From NCBI RefSeq assembly GCF_026213295.1, contig NC_079421.1, positions 23,073,396-23,137,395 on the forward strand: DNA of 64,000 bases. Direction: 5' to 3'. Positions 43,001-52,300 of the stretch are shown here, piece after piece. A model generated the notes under the pieces. It was given only the letters and a program-made list of their open reading frames with translations, made no database searches and was not told the origin of the DNA. Made by a program: the position numbers and the translations under genes. This DNA comes from Gadus chalcogrammus. Taxonomy: Eukaryota; Chordata; Actinopteri; Gadiformes; Gadidae. Positions within the stretch are counted from its first letter, which is position 1. Every line of letters begins with the position of its first letter.

Positions 43001-45402
43001 GATCGGGTGGATCTTATGAGTATTAGGACTCATCCTTGTACCTTTCCTGGTTTGACTTCACGACCCCAACAAGGCAATGTCTCCTCTCTGCCAGATGGTG
43101 AAGGATCAGTCATGGGAGAAGAGGCTGGAAATGTCTGAGAAGTTAAAGAACAAAATCAAGGTGTTTGTCCGAGAGTTATTGTGGTTACTCTGTGTTTGCT
43201 ACCACAACACTACTAGCATATTGACTCACTGAGTGGCTTATGGCGGCAGGAATGGAAATCTGCAACAAACAAACGGCGCCCATCTGGTGATCGCGGTGCA
43301 GATTACCAAGAGACCACGGAACAAATTAAATATCTACAGGACCAGTTGAGGCAGGAAATGAAGGCACATACCACAGGTAGCATGCTACGAAGATCTGATT
43401 AAAGTAGGGCTATGGAGACTGGATGATATGACTAGTATGTGTTGTTCTTCCTCGCAGAGGGCAAAGGGAGCGTGGAACAAGTGCAGGAGAGGGTGACTCG
43501 TATCCAACAGCTGAGAGAATCCCTCGACGATGAGATGAAGAAGAGCGGATCCGCATCCGTGGAAAAAATGGATTCCTCTCAACCGGTGCATAACAGAGTC
43601 AAACATCAAATCAATATTTCAATATAATATTGATTTACTCTACACACAAAATGTATTATCCAACACAAAGCTCTTGTTTTGTTTGACCAACGCTGTTTTG
43701 TATTTCGGTATAGATACTGTTTCCCACCCTTGTCTTTTGAAGACTTTTGTTTGGCCAACTTCCCTGAATGTTTCAGCTGGAGTACGGCCGTGCACTGGAA
43801 CGACGGAGACAAACCCAGGAGGACCATGAAGAATTAATCCAGGAGGAGCTGGAGAAGATGGAAGAAGAACTGAAGCAGGAAAAGGTACGGGCAGCATGAA
43901 CAGCATGATCCATCATGCTGGTATCTTTACTCCAGAGGATTCCACACCGCAGGGAAATCGCTCCACAAATATATCAGACGTTGATAGCTTAGAGAGAGGA
44001 TAGCAACATCTCTACTACAACTCTTATGGCCAAATCGTACTTCTGTGTCGAATTATCACTGCAGGTTTCTATGCTGGTGCTGGCATTTATGGTTCTGAGT
44101 GACTGAATGTCTGGACTCGCCCTGTGGGGAACCGGCCAGCACCCCATCACCCATTTCAAATGTTTTGCCCTTTATGTATGTATGGATGGATGGATGGATG
44201 GATGGATGGATGGATGGATGGATGGATGGATGGATGGATGGCAATTATGCCACCCATTGCACTTCTGGTCATCCCTGGAAGGAGGGATCCCCAGTCTGAA
44301 GGAGGGACCCCCACTCTGAAGGAGGGATCCCCCCCCACTCTGAAGGAGGGATCCCCCCCCACTCTGAAGGAGGGATCCCCCCCCCACTCTGAAGGAGGGA
44401 TCCCCACCCCCCACTCTGAAGGAGGGACCCCCACTCTGAAGGAGGGACTGGTCCCCCCTCCCTCCAGGCTGACCCCTGGTCTCCCCCCCCCCTCCCTCCA
44501 GGCTGACCCTGGTCCCCCCCCCCTCCCTCCAGGCTGACGGCGTCCAGCGGGAGCTGCTGGTGGTGGCGGGCGAGAGGCGGGTCCTCACGCTGCAGCTCGA
44601 GGCCCTGCGCGCTGGGGCCCGGCAGGCTGAGGTTGACCTGGAGGACCTGCACAGCCGTCACCTGGAGGACATGCAGCGCTTCAGAGAGGAGAGCCTCCAG
44701 GTGGGACGGGGCGGGGCAGAGCCGTTCATCTACAGGATATCAACACATTCATCCAAGTGAAGTTACACTTACATTCCCGGGCCGGATGGTGTAGTGGTAG
44801 GGTGTTTGACTCCGGGGGCAAAGGTTCTGGGTTTGATCCCTAATGTATGCAGACTGCCTGTAGCCCCCACCCCCCCCCCCCCCCCCCCCGCTCCTTCACC
44901 CCATATGTCTGGATCAGTCTGACACTTTGCACAGTACAACTACTGCTCAATGACTAAACACTTCTCCCATGAATGAATCATTTCTAGCTTGTTTTCATCT
45001 TGGAGTCCCACCCACCATCTGCTACTTCCTGTCCAGGTGTTTCAGGTGTTCCACCAGGTGAGCGAGGAGCAGAAGTGGACCATGAAGGAGAGGTACCAGT
45101 CCCTCCTGGTGGAGGCTGTCCAGGACGCAGTCTACCTCTCTGCTCAGAACCAGCAGCTCAAAGAGGAGAACCAGACGCACCGCGTGGGTGAGCTGGAGGG
45201 CCTCTGAGAACAGGCCGGGGCTGGTTTAGGACCGGTCTGTCCTGTTGGTTATGTTGTGGAGGACTTGAAGCACTGCTTCAGAGCCGACCTGACATCTACG
45301 CTGCCCTCATGGGTGTTGTTTTGTTCCCTAGCTCTAGGTGAACTGAAGGATTCCCTGGCAACAAGAGGTGACCCAATGGCTGAGTTTGCATCTCCATCAT
45401 AA
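40068..45402 (+). CDS. Degenerate kinesin-motor / coiled-coil protein (CCDC78-like?)
   Basis: Eighteen phase-consistent GT-AG exons: 40068-40085, 40209-40266, 40372-40442, 40565-40588, 40720-40851, 40942-41013, 41088-41170, 41331-41441, 42321-42449, 42541-42677, 42780-42991, 43095-43160, 43250-43376, 43458-43585, 43777-43884, 44533-44700, 45037-45187, 45332-45402. They give 621 codons. Residues 1-270 follow the kinesin motor order. The [10 protein letters not shown] strand leads to P-loop GIHRTGKS (83-90), then LDLLNPE, the [20 protein letters not shown] helix, SSR (188-190), a switch-II-like LVGLAGGA (219-226) and FLLTDAL. Switch I lacks the SSRSH histidine, and switch II has lost the Asp and Glu of DLAGSE. 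Residues 350-600 are charged, heptad-like coiled coil. The start is uncertain; an upstream exon is possible because frame continues to an acceptor at 40019. I lean to the CCDC78 group by domain order, but synteny does not support it (human CCDC78 is on 16p) and I cannot confirm it. Confidence 0.85.
41868..42319. repeat. GTGT/CTAT compound satellite up to an exon acceptor
   Basis: About 450 bp of GTGTGTCT, CTATATGT and TTGCTGTG units run directly into the CAG acceptor of the kinesin-like exon at 42321. A normal polypyrimidine tract is replaced by GT-rich sequence. Confidence 0.93.
44181..44241. repeat. (GGAT)n microsatellite
   Basis: About 15 perfect GGAT tetranucleotides. Confidence 0.97.
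44276..44532 (+). repeat. Minisatellites including copies of an acceptor site
   Basis: Seven to eight units of ACTCTGAAGGAGGGATCC plus a C-run (to about 44450) are followed by CCTCCCTCCAGGCTGACC units. The sequence CTCCCTCCAGGCTGAC occurs at about 44459 and 44491, then again as the real acceptor plus the first exon bases at 44524-44538. Confidence 0.9.
44782..44862 (+). mobile_element. tRNA-derived SINE head fragment
   Basis: It has an A-box-like TGGTGTAGTGGTAGGGTG and a B-box-like GGTTTGATCCC at tRNA spacing, with no acceptor-stem pairing and a C-run instead of a tRNA 3' end. It is therefore a SINE fragment rather than a tRNA gene. It lies in an intron of the kinesin-like gene. Confidence 0.65.
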
Positions 45403-45406
45403 TAAA
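45401..45406 (+). terminator. Poly(A) signal overlapping the stop codon of the kinesin-like gene
   Basis: The TAA stop (45400-45402) shares two bases with AATAAA. This implies a 3' UTR of only about 15-35 nt unless a downstream site is used. Confidence 0.7.
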
Positions 45407-45431
45407 GAATTAGATAAAAGCGCAAAATATT

Positions 45432-45437
45432 TTTATT
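45432..45437 (-). terminator. Poly(A) signal of slc35a4
   Basis: TTTATT on the plus strand is AATAAA on the minus strand, about 420 bp after the slc35a4 stop codon. Confidence 0.7.
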
Positions 45438-45854
45438 GAGTCATTGATAGGTTACAATTACATTTTCCGTAACAAATTGCACTGCATGTTCGACAACTTG
45501 GCAAAGGAGACAAAATAGTGAAAAGGCAAAACTTTTAGATATTGGCAGCTGATCATTGCTTTACCTCTTGTGAGGCAATGACTGCAATTATTATAATAAC
45601 CAAGCCTAGACGTACGACATACATAAAATAGGATATTTATTATGGGTGTTTAATTTTAGTAGAATCAAGTCTACCGCAATGATCAGCTCAACCAGGATGT
45701 TCAAAGTTTGCTGAAACCCAACAACAAAACCAACATTTCAGAGGCACAAAAAAAGAAACACACGATCACACACCAATTTGAATCTTAACAGAGTAAAGCA
45801 AGGAAAAATGAAACCGAGCCTTATGCCATAGGGGGACTTCATGAAGCTAACCCA

Positions 45855-46817
45855 CTATTTGTAATACAAGTAAGCCGCAAAGGCTGTCATGGTAACAGGT
45901 AGGAGAAACAGAGGAGTGACCTCAAGCCCCAAGAAGGCCCACGACAGCAGCGCGTTGACCAGCATGGAGCTGGAGATGACAAACAGTCTGGTGATCCCAC
46001 TGCCGTGCTTCAGCACCACGGACATCAGCAGGCCGTTGGCTGCCTGGCCCGCGATGATGACCCACACAGCCCCCGAGTAGCCCTCCAGAAAGCCCTTCTC
46101 CCCCGTATCACTGGAGAGATAGGTAACCCCATTGATAGCCACACCAAACGCATACAAATAAAGGTTCTGCAGGCTGAGGGGCAGCTGCTGGCTCTTCAGC
46201 ACCCTCTCTGTGTAGACGGCGGCCAGCCCGGAGACAAAGCAGTACAGCAGCATAAGGAAAAGGCCCCAGGCAGTGATGTGAAGCCTGGTACTCGAGTCGG
46301 CCGCAGCCTGCTCGAGGTCCCCTGAAAGCAGGCTGCTGTAGCTGTGGCACACCCCGGCTCCCATGAGAAGGCCCAGGGCCGACCACTGGACGGGACGGAG
46401 CCGCCTGCCCAGGCAGAAGGAGTACAGCAAGGCGGTGGAGGCGATCTTCAGGTTGCTGAGGACCTGGTACGAGCTCGGGTCCATGTAGGCTTGCATGAGA
46501 ACCACCAGGTTGTTGTTGAGCGCGTAGAGCAGGGCGGGGACGGCGTAGGGAGCCACCAGCCCCGAGGCAGGGGGCGTCGCCAGGGCCGCCGCGCCCCCGT
46601 TCAGGAGCAGCGCGACCAGGGCGACCAGGAGCTTGGCCCCCTCCATCAGGACGACGCAGGACGAGGGGCTGAAGGGGACCCGGCCGTCCTCCTTGGTGAG
46701 GGCGATGAGCGGCGCGTGGGAGCCGTAGATGAGGGTCATCAGCGTGAGGAGGACCCCCCACTGGAGCCTCCACCTCCAGGGGGGGGTCCGGGGCCCCACA
46801 TCGGGCATTGCAATCAT
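45855..46817 (-). CDS. slc35a4: SLC35A4, Golgi nucleotide-sugar-transporter family protein
   Basis: An intact 320-codon single-exon frame. The product is a ten-helix-type nucleotide-sugar transporter family member. Diagnostic segments are YGSHAPLIAL, DGRVPFSPSS, ALLYALNNNLV, YMDPSSYQVLSNLKI (the family's conserved QVLSNLKI motif), CFVSGLAAVYTERVLK, LPLSLQNLYLYAFGV, and LMSVVLKHGSGITRLFVISSSMLVNA near the C-terminus. It ends AYLYYK. Length and motifs match vertebrate SLC35A4 (324 residues in human). Two possible starts lie three codons apart (46817 and 46808). In mammals the protein is in the Golgi region and is linked to CDP-ribitol transport. It lies downstream of its own upstream coding frame (47295-48088) on the same strand and converges with the kinesin-like gene. 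Confidence 0.96.
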   Translation of the reverse strand: MIAMPDVGPRTPPWRWRLQWGVLLTLMTLIYGSHAPLIALTKEDGRVPFSPSSCVVLMEGAKLLVALVALLLNGGAAALATPPASGLVAPYAVPALLYALNNNLVVLMQAYMDPSSYQVLSNLKIASTALLYSFCLGRRLRPVQWSALGLLMGAGVCHSYSSLLSGDLEQAAADSSTRLHITAWGLFLMLLYCFVSGLAAVYTERVLKSQQLPLSLQNLYLYAFGVAINGVTYLSSDTGEKGFLEGYSGAVWVIIAGQAANGLLMSVVLKHGSGITRLFVISSSMLVNALLSWAFLGLEVTPLFLLPVTMTAFAAYLYYK

Positions 46818-47294
46818 CCTCAGTACAGTACTACTGCCAGCAGATGAAGGCTCAAGTTAATATTTGAGGGCGTTGATCCGTGTACCTCGAATAGAGCTAT
46901 ACATTGTAACCACTATAACATCACAAATATAATATACTTTGATTCTTTGAATAAACCTTTTGTGCGTTTTATCTATATTTGAAGTCAAGGGCTTCAATGA
47001 CCTTTAAAAGGTTGCAATACTAAAGCAAGGAAAGAAATCCTGAGTTCCAAGCTTTGGTGTCTTTAAAACGTTTAACGCGCATATAAATAATGAGATGATC
47101 ACGACAGAAAAGAACACAGACAAAAAGTAAGGTCATTTGCTTTGATTCCCAGATTCAGTAACATAATATCCATTTCCCAGTTTAACCAGTAGCGTTGGAA
47201 TTCTATTTTCTGTCCCACGAGTCACTGGAAAGCCAGCTGCAGCTGGGACCAATCCCGTGCCCCGATCTCACAGTCGGACAGCTGTCAATCCTGT

Positions 47295-48088
47295 CTACTT
47301 GGGTCCTTTCTTCAGATTGTTTAAATAGTCTTTGACAGTCTGCTCAATGTTTGGCACTTGATAGCTCTGTGCTGCGAAAATGCCAGTCATGGTTCCCAGC
47401 ACTACTCCCAAGATAGCCGAGGACCGTAGCTTGGCCACCACGTAACCCGCCAGAAAGCCCTTCAGGAAGGGGGAACCCAGCAGAGAGCCGCCCTGGAACA
47501 CACACAACACAACATAGCATTAAGCCTCATCTATTGAATATGTTGTCAATGCAATACACAGTAATACACACAAAATGCCTTTTTTGGGATGTATTACTTC
47601 AGGTCAGTGGATCTCGCATGAGCCCAAGAGTATTATGAAATAGGACTGACCTGAGGACTAAAGAGTAGAATGATATAGTACTGACTTAAGGAATAAAGAC
47701 CTAAATGAAATAGGACTGACTTGAGGACTAAAGAGCATAATGAAACGAACTTACCTGAGGGATCCCTACGGACACCTCGTCCTCCACACGCCTCTGGATC
47801 TCCTCCAGCTGGTTCTTCAGGTGGTTCAGATCCTTTAACTGGGACAGAGGGTCCTGAAATAAATTGGGCAGAAATGTATTTACCACCGAATGATGATTTC
47901 CGGTTCTTCATAAAGCACCGAGGCCATCTGTCTGCAAGGGTTATAGTGTTGTTGAACTCAATTTGCTTTGACATTTAGAACAGATCCATTATTCTTAATG
48001 ATGGTGCCATATGTGTTAGGCATTGCACACAAAACCTAACTTTTAACTCAACATGATCGCAAACTTTGCTCACCTTGTCACCCGCCAT
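47295..48088 (-). CDS. SLC35A4 upstream-ORF microprotein
   Basis: Three exons on the minus strand, 48088-48074, 47853-47755 and 47492-47295, all phase 0 with clean GT-AG junctions, encode 103 residues. This is exactly the length of the human SLC35A4 microprotein. It begins MAGDKDPLSQLKDL and has a charged amphipathic helix (LKNQLEEIQRRVEDEV). The conserved GSLLGSPFLKGFLAGYVVAK leads into a single hydrophobic helix (about residues 50-75), and the protein ends NNLKKGPK. The human microprotein localises to the mitochondrial inner membrane. It is translated from the same mRNA as SLC35A4, whose main frame follows after about 480 nt here. Confidence 0.95.
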
Positions 48089-48100
48089 TTTGCTCACGGT
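48068..48100 (-). promoter_or_regulatory. YY1/TISU-like element over the microprotein start codon
   Basis: On the minus strand the start codon lies in GCAAAATGGCGGGTGAC. This resembles the YY1 motif AANATGGCGGC and, less exactly, the TISU start context SAASATGGCGGC. Such elements often mark TATA-less promoters with very short 5' UTRs. The intron donor follows after five codons. Confidence 0.45.
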
Positions 48101-49295
48101 GATGATATCTTGGCTCGACTATATATCCTGGAATGGACTATGTTGTGATCGACTACCTTTGCCTGACAGAGAAAAGACCTAAAACGTTCAATGATATCTA
48201 AAGTAACTCGATGCTATGTTGTATTATGAGTACATAAAAAAAAATACAATTCCCTTCCGGAAGAGTTAGCCGAATGGTGTAGGCTTCCCCGAGGTAAACA
48301 CAATAACTTCCGTCCATTCAAATAGTTTCACGTAGGCGGAGAGAGTATCCTGAATTGTACCGTTATTTAAGTCTACCGCAAAGCAACTTCCGGTCCCTTA
48401 CTTCCTATGAGCCTTACAGTTAAGAATCCCCGGATCGTGAAGAATAAGAATATTACAATAACCACCGCAACAAATGATAATGAAAATAAATATGGATTTT
48501 GTTTCTTTAGGTATAACTTGGCTAAGCTTTATCTGTAACAGAAACGGATATCCTTCGATCAAAAGTCCCACCCTCTCTTTCTTCACTGAACCCATGTAAC
48601 TGAATGTCCCGCCCTCTCTCTCGCCAATAACGCACATTTGAGGCATCCCCACCGAGGCGTTCTGTCGTGATTCGGGAACTATATTACTTTTCACGTGTCA
48701 AAAACGTCCGCTGCCATTGGTGTTGCTCTGGTTTATTTCAATTCCTGGTTGGTTGAAGGCCATAGCAACAAAGCGCCATGTTTCCCTCAAGGGGAGGATA
48801 AACTAAGCTAATTTACTGGGTACTTATGAATCAAATGTTCGCGATTTAACGGCGATTATAGATGCATCGTAATAACGCATGTGGTCGATGCAATGCAACA
48901 CCGCCGTGGTGGCGATCGCATGTTGTTGAGGGCCGTTTGCAAATCGTTGGGTAAACAGAGGTAAGGCTGCAATAAGAAGACTCCTCATTGGATAATAATC
49001 GAGCATGAGTGAGTATAAAAGCTCACCAACACGCCAAAATTTGACTAACAAGGAAGGACTTAAAAGTTTTGATAGGTTGATGCACCTGCAGCTTTCTGCA
49101 CAGCCTTTAAACACATTGCATGTCTTTATAAAATGGACTTAAAATGCATAAGAAATCCCAATGCAAATGTGATACCTGCTCTGTGTTTGATTATTGAATT
49201 AATTGTATTGTTTGCATTACTTAAAAGTACGATATGTAACCTGAACCAAACACGCCAAAATAAAACGATGCACATCTTCTAAAGCGGACCTGCAG
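48101..49295. promoter_or_regulatory. Divergent intergenic region between slc35a4 and hmgxb3
   Basis: This is the 1.2 kb separating the slc35a4 first coding exon (minus) from the hmgxb3 start-codon exon (plus). hmgxb3's ATG exon has an acceptor at 49294-49295 (CTGCAG), so its non-coding first exon must lie in this region or nearby. A shared bidirectional promoter is likely. I cannot place the start sites. Confidence 0.45.
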
Positions 49296-49307
49296 GTCGA
49301 GGAGGAC

Positions 49308-52300
49308 ATGGACGCCTCGGAGACGGTGCAGTTGTATGAGGATGTGAACACGGAGGTGGTGGAAAGCTGTTACACTCTGCAGGAAGTTGCATCCCCTAAA
49401 AAGAGAAAAAGTAAAGCACAGGAAGACATTCATGATAAACCCAAGAAGCCAAGGTAGTCTCCCACTCTCCCCCCTGACAGTCTTTACTATTACCCTATAT
49501 AACAATATACTTTTATATTTGTATTGTGCCTTTAAAGGCTTTCAGTGCAACTTTATGTAAACATTCAATGAAAAATAAACATTCAATTTCTAGTCTTTTT
49601 TTACACGTAGTAAGTTTCAATAACTCCATACCATTACATATCGACATTCAAGGAGCAAAGATGAGACGTCGTTGTGTGGTGAGAACTGATAGAAAATCGT
49701 AAACAACAACAATCGCCGGTGGGGAGAAGCCATTTTTCCATTGACTGGAAGCCTGCTTTATTTATTGTAGGTTACAAAAAATAAAGAAAATGGCAGCATT
49801 GTTGTTGTTGTTTCTATCAGTTCTCACCACACAACGACGTCTCATCTTTGCTGCTTGAATGTCGGTATGTAATGGTATGGAGTTATTGAAACTTACTACG
49901 TGTAAAAAAGACTAGAAATTGAATGTTTATTTTTAAGCCTCGAAAGTTGCACTGGGTGCCTTTAAAAATATTCAGACACTTTACAGCAAGGCAAAAATAC
50001 ATTCTAAAATTGAATTATGGATACCATTATGAATGAATATCTGGCAGCAGAATGCGGCAGACACCAAATTAATACGTAATGATTGAAAAAAGGTGAACAA
50101 CCCACTTGATGATTCCTGTTGTTTTCCTCCTTCTCCTCTGCATCCAGGTCTGCCTACCTGCTCTACTACTTTGACTTCCACCAGGTGATCCAGCTGGAGA
50201 GCCCCAACCTGCCCCAGTCGGAGATTAACAAGCGCATCAGCGAGAGCTGGAAGAGGCTGAATGTGGCGGAGAAGGGCTACTACCTGGAGAAGGCCAAGCT
50301 GGAGAGAGACGGCGTGGACACAGTGAGTTAGGGCCAGGCGCCGCAAAGCGCTTCACCTTCAGCAGGAACCTATGTTTCTGGTCTGGTGACAGTGGCAGTA
50401 GCTAGGGAGGTAGAGCGGATTGACTTGTAACCGTTAGGTTGCTGGTTGGATCCCCGGCTCCTCCTAGCCTCTGAGTTGGGAGGTGTCCCTGAGCGAGACG
50501 CCTCACCCTGACTGCTCCCGACGCGCTGGCTGTCACCCTGCGTGGTCGACTCCACCATCGGTGTGTGAATGTGGAAATGAATGGTTGTAAGTTGCTTTGG
50601 ATAAAAGCAAAATCCCCTAAATGTAAATGTATTGGTGGTCAATGGTTGGTAAATAGTATTTTCAGAAATGGCAAGACCATCCTGCATGGTTTCAAACCCT
50701 CGTATTTGCAGCGTGTTGTAACAGTGAAACTACTACTGCGATTGTTACTCCACCCTTGCATGTTTGTTCATCTCCCCCAGTCCTCGGTCACCTCCACCCA
50801 GGACCTCTCTGGATTCCGCAAGATCCTCCCCAGGGCCAACTACGTCCTCATGTCCAAAGAATCCCCCTCTGGTCCCCAGGCAGTGGGGGGGTCCCTCCCC
50901 CCAGAACCTGCCCCCCTGGAGTCTCTGGAGCCCCCGGTCCCCGAGGGGACGTCCTCCGTACCCCTTCCCCCAGACCCCCAGTACCCCGCCCTGGCCCTGG
51001 ACAGCGAGCAGTGCATCGCCATCGGGGCGCTGGCGGAGGAGGCGGCCTCCATGACTGAAACCACCGCGGCCCTCCAGGGGATCCTCCCCCCGTCCGCCTC
51101 CTGCCCGGCCCCGGAGCCCCTGGAGTCCCGGGCCGCCCCCTCCCCGTGTCCGGACAGCTGTGGGGTGCTGCTGGACGCAGGCGCCCCCACCAACCCCGCC
51201 GTCAGCGTCTATAGCGTCGTGAACTCCAAACCGGGGGATTCTGTGGGCGGGGCTGAGATGCAGCCGATGAGGCAGGACATAGCGCAGGTGGTCTCCATCT
51301 TACCTGCCCAGGTGAGACCGGACATTTGTCTGTTCAGCCTCAAGTCTGTTGTTGACACTTTTAAGTAGAGTAATTGCCTTCCGCTTACTCCCAAATTCCC
51401 CATCTGGGATAAATGAACGACCTCTTATCGTAGCTGCCTTATTACTAACGTTCAGTGGGTGAGATGTCTCTCCCATAAGGAGCAATGTCCGCCATGTCCT
51501 GATGTCATCACACTCACTGGGAAGCCTGTGGCCCTGGAGGCCGAGCGGGTGGGCTGCTAACCGGAAGGTTGCTAGGTCGGTCCCCGGCTCGAGGTGTTGA
51601 GGTGTCCCTGCGCGAGGCCACTCACCCTCCCACTGATCCCAACGAGCCGGCGGCCACCTCGCCGTGGTGGGCTCCGCCTGCTCGTGTGCCTTTACCATTT
51701 AGTCCCTCTGTCTCCAGAACCGGGTGGAGCCCAAGTCTGCGGCCGCTGTCAACTCCGTCAGCCACGTGATGATGGTGTCCGTGGGCGCCGGGCTCAACCC
51801 TAACACAAAGCCTTCGTATAAAATGGTAACATCTACATCACATCGACTCCAATATTACATTGTGCTCACAGGTGTAGAAGTTTCTATCGGTGGTGCTGAA
51901 CTGAAGGTTTGCTGTCTCTGTGCAGGCGGTGAAGACCTATACCAGGAGGGGGCGTGGCCGGTGCCTGGCGCCTGGCTGTGCCTTCGTCTACGTGACCCGC
52001 CACAAACCGCCCTTCTGCCCAGAGTGTGGCAACCATCTAGGGGGCAAATGGGTACCTGCTGTACGTCTATATTAATATCCATCCATAAACACTTTGCTCG
52101 AATCAAATGGAAACATGAATCAGCATCTCCTTCTAATAATGTACACGTTTTATTAATCCGTTTGCATCCATTTCCCTTTGTGGTGAACAGGCTAAGAAAA
52201 CCGCGAAGCAATCGAAGCAATTCAACCAGAAAGCTGAGATCAGCTCTAGTGACGGCTGTCAACCCACGCTGTCTGCTGACGAGGGGCACTCGACCAGCGG

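Noticed and set aside
44782..44862. tRNA gene
   Set aside because: A- and B-box-like motifs are present, but no cloverleaf stems or 3' end form, so it is a SINE head.
46108..46847. Frames of 167-221 codons in other phases over slc35a4
   Set aside because: GC-rich shadow frames of the genuine slc35a4 coding sequence.
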